DNA of 64,000 bases. It comes from JAALKW01 sp963974485. GTDB lineage: Bacteria > Pseudomonadota > Gammaproteobacteria > Legionellales > Legionellaceae. How positions within the stretch are numbered: the stretch's first letter is position 1; each line of letters opens with the position of its first letter. This document shows positions 7,972-15,974 of this stretch, one piece after another. The DNA lies in the NCBI GenBank assembly GCA_963974485.1, contig CAXBBS010000007.1, positions 1 through 64,000 of the forward strand, in the 5' to 3' direction. Under the pieces are notes generated by a model that worked only from the letters and a program-made list of their open reading frames with translations, made no database searches and was not told the DNA's origin. A program made the translations under genes and the position numbers.

Positions 7972-8496
7972 TCATACTTTTTTCTTGCTCCAAGGCCAAA
8001 AATTAGACCACATTCGTTTAGGTTTCGCAGCAGGCCATACCCATACACCGTTGACAGGATAATCCGCGCCCTCTTGCTTTCGACCACTAAAAAACATTTG
8101 GCTCTCGGTCATAAAACGTAACCAATATGGTGTGCTTTTTAAGCTTGCGAGCAAGGCGTGCATCGAACATTGTAGTACGCTATCTAAGGCTTCGGTTTGG
8201 GGAGGCTTCTGATGTTCACACAACAACAACCAGGTACCTGCATTGTAGTAATGCATCAGCATGTTATCTTCTGCTAAAAATTTTGCATACGCATCAAATA
8301 ACTTTCGAGAAACTTCTTCTGTTAGATTAAGCGCATCACCACCGGCGACAATCGCCGCATTATTATGCGTCGCCTCCCAATGCACCGGAGACACCACAAG
8401 CCAGGCGCCAGGAAAATCGTTGGGTAAATTTTCATGCTTTTTTAATGCTTTTAAAACCGGATCCACACGCGCCACCTTCAATTTAATTTTAATCAA
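7972..8496 (-). CDS. conserved hypothetical protein upstream of recJ
   Basis: A soluble protein of up to 174 residues that I cannot assign firmly. It is rich in Trp and His (PGAWLVVSPVHWEATHNN, MHYYNAGTWLL), with NGVWVWP near the C-terminus. Proteins with this WLVVSPVHWEATHNNA-like pattern occur beside recJ in other gammaproteobacteria, some labelled as phosphoglycerate-mutase-like, but no catalytic residues can be pointed out. The open frame starts at a TTG overlapping the previous gene by 8 bases; a GTG at 8466 preceded by AAGGTGG is an equally good start and would remove that overlap. It is most likely co-transcribed with recJ. Confidence 0.65.
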   Translation of the reverse strand: MIKIKLKVARVDPVLKALKKHENLPNDFPGAWLVVSPVHWEATHNNAAIVAGGDALNLTEEVSRKLFDAYAKFLAEDNMLMHYYNAGTWLLLCEHQKPPQTEALDSVLQCSMHALLASLKSTPYWLRFMTESQMFFSGRKQEGADYPVNGVWVWPAAKPKRMWSNFWPWSKKKV

Positions 8497-9649
8497 AAAA
8501 ATATTTTTTTATTCCAACATCCCAAGGATAAACACGAATATCGTCAATGTTTTTTATGTATTGATCTCTACTGAAGCAAATGGCTTCACACGCCCCAAAA
8601 TCATGCGCAAGTGTTTTTAATGTGGATAAATGACGCCGCTCCACCATGAGCGCGCTTTTTATTTCAATAAATAGCGTTTTTTTCCCGGGGCGCTCAACGA
8701 CTAAATCAATTTCAGCATCATCTTTCGTTGCTAAATAAGAAAAACGATAATTGCGATGGCGGTAACTGGCTAATTGTATGCATTGGTTAATGATAAAGTG
8801 CTCAAAAGCTTCGCCAAAGGCTGATGTACTTTCCATCAGAGGGATTTCGACTAACCCCATCAATGCCCTTACCACCCCCGTATCAAAGAAATAAAATTTT
8901 GGCTTTTTGCTGAGACGTTTCCGAAATGAATGCTGGAATGGATGTAAATAATAACCGATTAACGTATCTTCCAAAATCGAAAAATAGTCTTGTACCGTAT
9001 AAGAAGAAACACCGACATCCTGTGCTATGTTCGAAACATTCATCTTCTTGCCATTGCACTGTGCCGCCACTTCTAAAAAATGACGAAAGGGAGCTAAGTC
9101 ACGAACATATTTTTCTGCCCACACCTCTTCTTTTAAATACAAGTTAACATAAGCTTCTAGAAAAAGTTGTTTTTCAAGATCACTGGTCAACTCAAATAAT
9201 TTTGGCAACATCCCATATTGCAGAGCATGAGCAAGATTAAATTGCTCCCCAACCTCCAAGTACGTGAATGGGTAAAGATGATAAAGAAGAGCCCTTCCCG
9301 CCAATAAATTAGCACCTCCATGCCTTAATTTCTTAGCACTGGAACCGGTGAGAATAAATATTTTATCTGTCGTTTCTATTAAATCATGAACAATATCCAA
9401 TAACTTCGGTAATTTTTGAATTTCATCAATAATCACATAACGCTGGCTATCTGGGAGTGCTCTCACAATTTCACCCAAAGCATCTGGATTCCGTGCAAAA
9501 TGATTTTCACTTTTAGCTTCTAGTAAATTAATCATAAGCGCATGTTGAAGCCAAGGCAGCGATTTCAGTAAGGTTGTCTTTCCCACCCCACGCGCACCAA
9601 ATAAAAAGGCGCTCTGTTTTTCGCTGAGTTGTATCAATCTTTCAAGCAT
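8489..9649 (-). CDS. AAA-family ATPase with DUF4143 nuclease-like domain
   Basis: About 386 residues from MLERLIQL. An N-terminal P-loop ATPase (Walker A GARGVGKTTLL, Walker B YVIIDEIQKLP, sensor LTGSSAKKL) is followed by a winged-helix-like stretch (NVSNIAQDVGVSSYTV) and a DUF4143 domain ending in a PD-(D/E)xK-like core, EIDLVVE...FIEIKSA. These ATPases are widespread, often variable between strains, and their job is poorly known; defence or toxin-antitoxin-like roles have been suggested. Start choice is open: ATGs at 9649 and 9661 both lie behind the repeats at 9655-9721, and the longest frame (9709) starts inside them. The family usually begins M-L-x-R-L, favouring 9649. Confidence 0.8.
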   Translation of the reverse strand: MLERLIQLSEKQSAFLFGARGVGKTTLLKSLPWLQHALMINLLEAKSENHFARNPDALGEIVRALPDSQRYVIIDEIQKLPKLLDIVHDLIETTDKIFILTGSSAKKLRHGGANLLAGRALLYHLYPFTYLEVGEQFNLAHALQYGMLPKLFELTSDLEKQLFLEAYVNLYLKEEVWAEKYVRDLAPFRHFLEVAAQCNGKKMNVSNIAQDVGVSSYTVQDYFSILEDTLIGYYLHPFQHSFRKRLSKKPKFYFFDTGVVRALMGLVEIPLMESTSAFGEAFEHFIINQCIQLASYRHRNYRFSYLATKDDAEIDLVVERPGKKTLFIEIKSALMVERRHLSTLKTLAHDFGACEAICFSRDQYIKNIDDIRVYPWDVGIKKYFFD

Positions 9650-9654
9650 AAACC

Positions 9655-9721
9655 ACGCCATTTTCCTGGATGTTTTAATAAATTGTACGCCATTTTCTAA
9701 AATTATCAATAAAAATGGCGT
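9655..9721. promoter_or_regulatory. three copies of a 10-bp motif at the ATPase gene start
   Basis: ACGCCATTTT occurs at 9655-9664 and 9687-9696 on the plus strand, and its exact complement AAAATGGCGT at 9712-9721. The last two form a perfect inverted repeat with a 15-base spacer. The cluster covers the start region of the DUF4143 ATPase gene and lies between it and the divergent DUF498 gene. It looks like an operator for self-regulation; this is inference. Confidence 0.45.
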
Positions 9722-9797
9722 TATATAGCGCTCACCAAATATCTTATGTTAATATCACACATTAAAATTTTCTGAATCATACAGGCAATCAAGCCCC

Positions 9798-10163
9798 ATG
9801 GAAATTCAATTAGAAGCACGTGAACCCCATACCATCCAATCGTACAGTGACACAGCGGTTACTTTAAATCACGAGATATATGATAAGAGTATAATTATTA
9901 ATCGCAACACGCTCATCACCGACTGGCCGGTCACTCAAGCTTCAGATTTGAATGCCCAATCACTTGATGCGCTGATTACATTAAAACCTGAGATTATTAT
10001 CTTGGGCTCTCATGACCCCGATGCATTACGACGCCTGGATAATATTAGGCAACTTTGTGAACAAAAAATTGGTGTGGAATGCATGGATATTGGCGCTGCT
10101 TGCCGAACATTCAATGTCTTACTTAGCGAAGAACGTGATGTGGTTGTAGGCCTGATATTCTAA
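9798..10163 (+). CDS. Mth938-like (DUF498/NDUFAF3-type) protein
   Basis: A 121-residue protein of the Mth938/Xcc1710 family (COG3737). Recognised by INRNTLITDWPV near residue 37, the central LKPEIIILGSHDP and the C-terminal MDIGAACRTFNVLLSEERDVV. The fold is a small alpha/beta domain; eukaryotic NDUFAF3 helps assemble respiratory complex I, but the bacterial role is not settled. Length fits the family. It is divergent from the ATPase gene and followed after 110 bases by the lipoprotein gene. Confidence 0.85.
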   Translation: MEIQLEAREPHTIQSYSDTAVTLNHEIYDKSIIINRNTLITDWPVTQASDLNAQSLDALITLKPEIIILGSHDPDALRRLDNIRQLCEQKIGVECMDIGAACRTFNVLLSEERDVVVGLIF

Positions 10164-10212
10164 ATAGATTAAACATAAAATACACAATAATTGCTTGCCA
10201 AATACCAACCTT

Positions 10213-10242
10213 GGTTTTATTATGCCCGAAGGAAAATATTTT
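10213..10242 (+). promoter_or_regulatory. shared upstream element, copy 1
   Basis: A 30-base stretch 32 bases ahead of the lipoprotein start. It matches 27 of 30 bases with 10726-10755, which lies at the same distance (about 30 bases) ahead of the first MACPF-like gene. Its core reads TTTTATTATGC, then AGGAAAATATTTT. I take it as a common promoter or operator, or the trace of a duplicated leader. Confidence 0.5.
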
Positions 10243-10273
10243 TTAGCATTTTAATCTCAATGGAAATCACATC

Positions 10274-10690
10274 ATGAAAAAAATTATCGCTGCAACCCTC
10301 GTTTCTATAGCCATCACGACTTTACCCTCTTGCGCTGTTGTTCAGGCAACCAAACAACCTGAAAAGAAAGACATGTCCGTCGTTCGAGTAGGCGCACATC
10401 GTTCAACCCTGATTGCTGAACTCGGAAAACCCGTTCATACAGAAATTCGAGGCAATGAAACCGTCGATGTTTTCAAGTTCGTTCAAGGCTACTCTAAACT
10501 CACCAAAGCCGCTCGAGCAGTCGGTCATGGAATTGCTGACGTCTCTACACTCTTTATCTGGGAAGCCGTTGGCACCCCGATCGAAGGCATGGCTAACGGC
10601 GAAGAAAACCAGCTCGAAGTACACTATAAAAATAACCGAGCCACCAAATTTATACCTCTTCGTGGAAAAGCTGTTCGCGCGGTAGGATAA
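10274..10690 (+). CDS. small putative lipoprotein
   Basis: A 138-residue protein with a type II signal peptide: basic start MKKIIAATL, hydrophobic core and lipobox LPSC with the lipidated Cys at residue 20. The mature part has VGAHRSTLIAELGKP, a pattern reminiscent of the SmpA/BamE-like and related small lipoproteins, then a glycine-rich segment and a C-terminal strand-rich end. Alanine after the Cys suggests outer-membrane sorting. It shares an upstream element with the MACPF-like gene behind it and is separated from that gene by a hairpin terminator. Function unknown; an envelope role is likely. Confidence 0.75.
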   Translation: MKKIIAATLVSIAITTLPSCAVVQATKQPEKKDMSVVRVGAHRSTLIAELGKPVHTEIRGNETVDVFKFVQGYSKLTKAARAVGHGIADVSTLFIWEAVGTPIEGMANGEENQLEVHYKNNRATKFIPLRGKAVRAVG

Positions 10691-10701
10691 AAAACTGTCA
10701 G

Positions 10702-10730
10702 GCCCACTTGCTAAAATGTGGGCTTGATTT
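10702..10730 (+). terminator. Rho-independent terminator after the lipoprotein gene
   Basis: GCCCAC (10702-10707) pairs with GTGGGC (10718-10723) around a ten-base loop, followed by a T-rich tail TTGATTTTATT. It lies 12 bases after the lipoprotein stop codon. Confidence 0.6.
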
Positions 10731-10755
10731 TATTATGCGCGCAGGAAAATATTTT
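10726..10755 (+). promoter_or_regulatory. shared upstream element, copy 2
   Basis: Second copy of the element at 10213-10242 (27 of 30 bases equal), placed 30 bases ahead of the ATG at 10786. It partly overlaps the tail of the preceding terminator. No such copy is seen in front of the second paralogue at 12540. Confidence 0.5.
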
Positions 10756-10785
10756 AAACATCACGTTTTATCACAAGGAAAATCC

Positions 10786-12438
10786 ATGGACAGGAAAAAA
10801 ACTGCACTTGCTCACGCACTCACTTTATTGATGTGCGCTTCATCAAACGCAATGCATGCTCATTCAATTACTATAAACTCAGCTAAGCTCAATGCGCTCT
10901 CTGCAAGCCTTGGGCAAAACAGAACCCTCATAGGCTCAGGCTACCTTGCAAATGCACGCTACCCGATGCAGCACTGCCTCAAAGATAGCGATGTGATTTT
11001 ATCCAACATGCAAGCCGAGCTGTCCATCCAACAAACAACCAATATGGATGATTTGTCGAAACAACTCGATGTGGATATGTCGTCCAGTATTGGCTGGGGA
11101 AAATTTTCGGCGAGTGCCGCCGCAAAATATATTCGGGCGCTTCAAAATAATACTCACGCCCTTCATTTTACTTACTTGAACACCATCTCCACCGATGCAG
11201 AATTTAATTTTGGTGAGCTGTATGGCGAAGATGCACTCAATCCGACCGGCCTTGCCTTGTTTCGCCAAGGCGTTGATGAGTTTATTGCGACCTGCGGTGA
11301 CACCTACGTCGATAAAACCCGGCTCGGAGCAACCCTTGCCGTCACCCTTCAAGTGAACTTTAAGACCCAACTTCAGAAAAGCCAATTTGAAGCATCCTTC
11401 AAAGGTAAAATTGATAACCTTTCAGAAACTTACATCAGTCTCAACCGTGCACTTCAAGAGAGTGGCTCATCGGCTTCTATTGAGATTCTAGCGTTTCAAA
11501 TGGGTGGACAACCGATGTACCTCAACTCCGTCCTCGGAGCAAACAAAGACGGGCATCACGTTGTACACTGCACAACCAGCCAAAATGATCATTGCATCAA
11601 TATCTTAGACGATATCACCGCTTACGCTCAAGCGTCTGGCGCATGGGAAAAAACGGGTTTTACAAAACAGATTCAATTAGATGAGACAACCTTACGTGCC
11701 GAAAGTCTTCACCCCATCGAATCGTCCTATGCACGATTATCCTCTTATCGTAACTTCGGCATTCCAATCCCAAAAAAAACGATTTCATCAGAAGCGATTG
11801 ATGCTCGAAAAAAATTAAATGATTTATACGATCAAAATGAAGAGAATCTTTCATTTTCAGAAGCAATTTTACACGCAGCGCCTTTCCAAATGCTTGAGCA
11901 TTCAACTCAACTTGAATTAAAAAAAATCTCATCCATGCTGAAAGCTGACACCAATACCATTCAATCGCCCGAAGCGATCGAGTGCTTTTTACCCGAAACT
12001 CAAGAGAGTTGCCCTCACATCGTCGGTAATATTGAAAAACGACTCCACACGCCAGATGTAACGAAGTTGAATAAATTAAGGGGGGCTTATTATGTTAATA
12101 TTAATGAAAGGTGGCCACTTTTATTTATTAAAGAAGTAAATCATACAACTTCGGGAATGAAAATATATAGCACTGATATTAATCGAGGTGGTGCTCCGAC
12201 GCATGATTTAAACCTTATTTTTAACCCTAATCTACGCATTGTTGCACCACGTGGTGGTTACTCAGTTTATGATTCAAATAACAAGCAAATTAGGTATTAT
12301 TTAGACTATTACGGGGAAGAAGATTGGCTTCGACAAGATGCCTCAGGCCTCGGCTATTATGGAAAAATTCCTTGGAATACATGTATTAATGGTATCTGTT
12401 CAAAAACATATAATAGCATGTATGTTGTTCCTTTCTAA
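10786..12438 (+). CDS. secreted MACPF/perforin-like protein, paralogue 1
   Basis: A 551-residue exported protein. The ATG at 10786 follows a good AAGGA site and gives the same MDRKK start as the next gene; the longer frame from 10708 would translate the terminator. A signal peptide ends near HAHS (about residue 27). At about 158-190, FIATCGDTYVDKTRLGATL resembles the MACPF signature in which F-G-T-H is followed by a G-G turn; strands and helices around it fit a pore-forming domain. Cysteines occur as pairs (such as C-X5-C in CFLPETQESC). The C-terminal 130 residues form a separate Tyr/Trp-rich domain with GGYSVYD and YGEEDWL. The pore-forming role is inferred from one motif only; the protein could be another secreted adhesin-like family. 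Confidence 0.55.
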   Translation: MDRKKTALAHALTLLMCASSNAMHAHSITINSAKLNALSASLGQNRTLIGSGYLANARYPMQHCLKDSDVILSNMQAELSIQQTTNMDDLSKQLDVDMSSSIGWGKFSASAAAKYIRALQNNTHALHFTYLNTISTDAEFNFGELYGEDALNPTGLALFRQGVDEFIATCGDTYVDKTRLGATLAVTLQVNFKTQLQKSQFEASFKGKIDNLSETYISLNRALQESGSSASIEILAFQMGGQPMYLNSVLGANKDGHHVVHCTTSQNDHCINILDDITAYAQASGAWEKTGFTKQIQLDETTLRAESLHPIESSYARLSSYRNFGIPIPKKTISSEAIDARKKLNDLYDQNEENLSFSEAILHAAPFQMLEHSTQLELKKISSMLKADTNTIQSPEAIECFLPETQESCPHIVGNIEKRLHTPDVTKLNKLRGAYYVNINERWPLLFIKEVNHTTSGMKIYSTDINRGGAPTHDLNLIFNPNLRIVAPRGGYSVYDSNNKQIRYYLDYYGEEDWLRQDASGLGYYGKIPWNTCINGICSKTYNSMYVVPF

Positions 12439-12539
12439 AAAATATGACAGCCCTTCCTACCACCTAACAACTTGTTAAATAGCCCTGGGGGTAGAAAAGA
12501 TAGTTAACATGATTTATTTAAATTAATAAGGAAAAATTC

Positions 12540-14189
12540 ATGGACAGAAAAAAAATTGCTTTCGCCGGTACGCTTTCTCTTTTAATAGGGTGCCCACAGA
12601 GTCATGCTCATTCGATTACCATGAGCTCAGCAAAAATCAATGCTCTCTCAGCTAACCCAGAGAAAAACAAAACACTCATCGGCTCAGGTTACCTTGCTAA
12701 TGCGCGCTACCCCATGCAGCATTGCCTCAAAGACAGCGATGTGATTCTCTCAAACATGCAGACCAGACTATCATTCCAAGAAAGAACCGACCTGGCTGAT
12801 CTAGCTCAACAACTCAATGTTGACATGTCTTCAAATGCTGGCTGGGAAAAATTTTCCATGAGTGCTGCCTTAAAATACATTCGCGCACTTCAAAACAATA
12901 CCCACTCCCTTCATTTCACTTACCTCAACACCATCTCCACCGATGCAAAGTTTAATTTTGGTGAACTGTATGGCGAAGATGCACTCAATTCAACAGGACT
13001 TGCCTTGTTTCGTGAAGGTGTTGATGAGTTTATTGCGACGTGCGGTGACACCTACGTCGATAAAACCCGGCTCGGAGCAACCCTTGCTGTAACCCTTCAA
13101 GTGAACTTTAGAACCCAACTTCAGAAAAGCCAATTTGAAGCATTCTTCAAAGGTAAAATTGACAACCTTTCAGAAACCTACATCAGTATCAACCAAGCAC
13201 TGCAAGAAAGTGGCTCCTCCGCTTCCATTGAAATTCTTGCTTTTCAAATGGGAGGGCAACCGATGTACCTTAACTCCGCCCTCGGAGCGAACAAAGATGG
13301 GCATCACGTTGTACACTGTACAACAAGCCAAAATAATCATTGCATTAATATTTTAGACGATGTAACCGCTTACGCTCAAGCTTCAGGAGCATGGGAAAAA
13401 ACGGGCTTTATAAAACAAATTCAATTAGATGAGACGACCTTACGCGCCGAAAGCCTTCACCCTATCGAATCATCCTATGCACGGTTATCCTCTTATCGTA
13501 ATTTAGGTATTCCCATCCCGAAAAAAACCATTTCATCCAAAGCGATTGCTGCTCGAAAACAATTAAACATGTTATATGACCAAAATGAAGTGAACGCTTC
13601 ATTCTCAGAAGCTATTATACACTCAGCACCCTTCCCGTTACTTGAGCAATCAACCCAACTCGAACTGAAACGATTGACATCGATGCTGGAATCAGACTCG
13701 AGCACAATCCAGTCTTCGGAAGTACTCGAATGCTTTTTGCCAGAAACTCAAGAGAGTTGCCCTCAAATTGTCGACAACATTAAAAAACAACTTCACTCTC
13801 CAGATGTAACAAAGTTAAATCTTCTTCATGAAGCTTATTATGTCAATATTAATCACCGATCTCCGCGTGTATTTATAGAAAATACAACAACAAATCCTAA
13901 CAATGAAATGCAAATTTATGGCATAGATATTAACCCAACAGAGATAGAAACACACAATCTCGGGATTATCTTTAATCCAAACATTCATGTTCTTGCACTT
14001 CGCGGTGGTTACTCTAGCTACGATATAAACTACACTCAAACGAGATACAATCTAGCCGACTATGGGGAAGAAGATTGGCTTCACCAAGATACCTCTGGAT
14101 TAAGTTATTTTGGTAAGATTCCTTGGAATACATGTATAAACAGCGTGTGCTCCAAAGTTTACAACACGATGTATGTTCTTCCTTTCTAA
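12540..14189 (+). CDS. secreted MACPF/perforin-like protein, paralogue 2
   Basis: A 549-residue tandem duplicate of the preceding protein, 101 bases downstream, with its own AAGGA ribosome binding site. The first 420 or so residues are nearly the same, including the CGDTYVDKTRLGATL motif and all paired cysteines; the C-terminal domain has diverged strongly except for GGYSSYD, YGEEDWL and PWNTCIN. That is the pattern expected if the C-terminal domain binds different targets. The signal peptide differs: LLIGC at residues 14-18 looks like a lipobox, so this copy might be a lipoprotein while the first is not. A hairpin follows at 14197-14234. Confidence 0.55.
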   Translation: MDRKKIAFAGTLSLLIGCPQSHAHSITMSSAKINALSANPEKNKTLIGSGYLANARYPMQHCLKDSDVILSNMQTRLSFQERTDLADLAQQLNVDMSSNAGWEKFSMSAALKYIRALQNNTHSLHFTYLNTISTDAKFNFGELYGEDALNSTGLALFREGVDEFIATCGDTYVDKTRLGATLAVTLQVNFRTQLQKSQFEAFFKGKIDNLSETYISINQALQESGSSASIEILAFQMGGQPMYLNSALGANKDGHHVVHCTTSQNNHCINILDDVTAYAQASGAWEKTGFIKQIQLDETTLRAESLHPIESSYARLSSYRNLGIPIPKKTISSKAIAARKQLNMLYDQNEVNASFSEAIIHSAPFPLLEQSTQLELKRLTSMLESDSSTIQSSEVLECFLPETQESCPQIVDNIKKQLHSPDVTKLNLLHEAYYVNINHRSPRVFIENTTTNPNNEMQIYGIDINPTEIETHNLGIIFNPNIHVLALRGGYSSYDINYTQTRYNLADYGEEDWLHQDTSGLSYFGKIPWNTCINSVCSKVYNTMYVLPF

Positions 14190-14837
14190 TCTATTTGTGC
14201 GAATTAAGTGTGATAGGCCGCACCTAATTCGCACTGGCTATATACATCACTAGTAGCGGATACGCAGCCTATGAACCTGCCCCACCGACTTGCTTGTTAC
14301 AAATGACGCTTTTAATTGTAAAACTTATTGGGCCAAAAAATTTAACCTTATTGCACGTAGACATTAACACCACCGACTCTTTACTGTTGCTCTTCACTTT
14401 TCTGGGGCTATATAAAAAACGAAGCTGTTACAAGCTAATCAAGCTATTTAGGGCATCATAAATTTCGTCTCATTTCCCCTAGCACGCTCCGGCAAGATCA
14501 ATTCACAAGAGACTCACTACCTCGTGAAAGATTCCGGGACTTCCAAGTCCCCGAAATCAACTCGCTAACGTGAGCAGTGTTTTGGCCTCGACTGTCCTGC
14601 GTTCGACATTTTTTCGCTACGCGACAGGAAAAATGTCTACCACAATGATTCTACGCCCTCTAAAGATTTTGTTAACATCCCTCCGGGCTGATTAAAAAAA
14701 TCTCGGGCTATCTCGGACTACACGCCTCGGCTTTCAGCCTTCCATGGCGTGCAGCGAATGAAAACGACAGTGGACTACTATCTTTAAATCAGGTATTTTT
14801 AAAAAAATTATTAAACTAAACTTTAAAAGGATAAAAT
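14190..14837. other. 648-base non-coding stretch rich in hairpins
   Basis: I find no convincing gene. The stretch holds several inverted repeats: GTGCGAATTA/TAATTCGCAC at 14197-14206 and 14225-14234, probably the terminator region of the MACPF-like pair; GGGACTT/AAGTCCC at 14536-14551, with outer arms; GACATTTTT/AAAAATGTC at 14605-14613 and 14629-14637, with a nested TCGC/GCGA; and CACGCC/GGCGTG at 14721-14751, with a nested GGCT/AGCC. It could be decayed sequence left by a mobile element, or structured RNA or leader sequence for the polysaccharide genes that follow. No transposase remnant is visible. Confidence 0.5.
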
Positions 14838-15779
14838 TTGATAACTCATCAGCTTTTAAAACCAATCAAGAACTTACTCCGACCAGCAAAGAACTTTTTT
14901 ATCCATAAAGAACACAAAGACAAGGAAAAACTTGCACAGAAAGATCTAATTCTTAGCATGCTTGAATACTTCCATTATGAAATCAGCGACCTCCGTTCAA
15001 AAACACGTCATTTATTAGCCAATGATCAAATATCACTACCTTTGCTAAGCCAAACATACGAAAGTTTTAACTATCAATGGAATAAGTTAAACCATGGAGC
15101 AAATTTAATTAGTGATGAAACATTTAAAAAAAATGTAACGCAACAGATCATTGACTATACTGGCTTAACCAAAAATTGGTTTATCCAAAAAGAAGTGCTA
15201 GATGCTGGATGCGGTCAAGGTCGCTTTTCATATGGTTTTAGCTTACTCAAAACATCGCTAACTGCCATTGATCAATCGAGCCATGCCGTAGCACACACTC
15301 AAAAAATATTAAACGAAATTTCATCTGAGGCGATAGTAAAACAAGTGGATCTACTTAAACAAAGCACAATAAAAAATAGCTTTGACTTGGTTTGGTCATA
15401 TGGGGTACTTCATCATACGGGTAATACTTACCAAGCTTTTAAAAATATAGTTAAACTAGTTAAACCCGAAGGCTACTTATTTATTATGCTGTATGGTGAA
15501 CCCCAATTAAATAATACTGGAAGTTTCCAAGAACAAGCTGAGTATGGTCGACTAAGACACATAACACGTAATCTGACGTATGAACAAAAAGTTGAATTGC
15601 TTTCAAAAGAAAAATCAGAAGAATCGCTACATGGTTGGTTCGATGCAATATCCCCTACCATTAATGATACTTATTCATTAGAAGAAATTAAAGTATGGCT
15701 ATTGTCATCCGGATTTGAAAATATTAAGGTCACCTCAACGTCAACGAATCACCACCTCGTTGCACAAAAAAAATGGTAA
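14838..15779 (+). CDS. class I SAM-dependent methyltransferase at the head of the polysaccharide locus
   Basis: A 313-residue protein. The SAM-binding motif VLDAGCGQGRFSYG lies at about 119-132, followed by an acidic residue in TAIDQSSHAV, and FDLVWSYGVLHHTGN (motif IV region) near 185; this is the UbiE/UbiG-like fold. The start is TTG at 14838, with AAAGGA six bases upstream; the first 100 residues are a helical, basic N-terminal extension. It is visibly AT-richer than the genes on the left, suggesting transfer. Placed just ahead of the exporter genes, it probably methylates a sugar, perhaps the chain end. That role is inferred. Confidence 0.75.
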   Translation: MITHQLLKPIKNLLRPAKNFFIHKEHKDKEKLAQKDLILSMLEYFHYEISDLRSKTRHLLANDQISLPLLSQTYESFNYQWNKLNHGANLISDETFKKNVTQQIIDYTGLTKNWFIQKEVLDAGCGQGRFSYGFSLLKTSLTAIDQSSHAVAHTQKILNEISSEAIVKQVDLLKQSTIKNSFDLVWSYGVLHHTGNTYQAFKNIVKLVKPEGYLFIMLYGEPQLNNTGSFQEQAEYGRLRHITRNLTYEQKVELLSKEKSEESLHGWFDAISPTINDTYSLEEIKVWLLSSGFENIKVTSTSTNHHLVAQKKW

Positions 15780-15800
15780 TATCATCGTTGGGTGCACTAT

Positions 15801-15841
15801 CTAAAATTGAGTATTTACTCCACTTAAATACCCAATTTTAG
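15801..15841. repeat. long near-perfect inverted repeat between methyltransferase and exporter
   Basis: Two 17-base arms (15801-15817 and 15825-15841) pair with a single mismatch around the seven-base loop CTCCACT. The arms start CTAAAATTG and end CAATTTTAG. No T-run follows, so it is either a weak bidirectional terminator, an operator for a dimeric regulator, or an RNA processing site that separates the methyltransferase from wzm. Confidence 0.65.
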
Positions 15842-15974
15842 ATATAAGAAAACTTCATCAAGACTTAATGCACAATCATGAGAAAGTTTAATTTTATTGA
15901 TTTAACCCAATGAAAAAAAGGTATATACTGCCCAGCATACTAAAGTCGAAATATAAAAAAAATACACTATAAAA

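Noticed and set aside
7965..8087. Longer RecJ with a 41-residue N-terminal extension
   Set aside because: The extension lies in the upstream gene in another frame, and the family starts at the sequence beginning MNIKRRPIPEIP.
9697..9709. Start of the ATPase gene at the first codon of the open frame (9709)
   Set aside because: It lies between the arms of the inverted repeat and lacks family likeness; family members start around MLERLIQL.
10708..10785. Upstream extension of the first MACPF-like gene
   Set aside because: It would translate the preceding terminator and the shared 30-base element; the ATG at 10786 has a good ribosome binding site and matches the start of the paralogue.
14190..14837. 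Insertion sequence
   Set aside because: Inverted repeats exist, but there is no transposase frame or remnant and no matching terminal repeats with target duplication.
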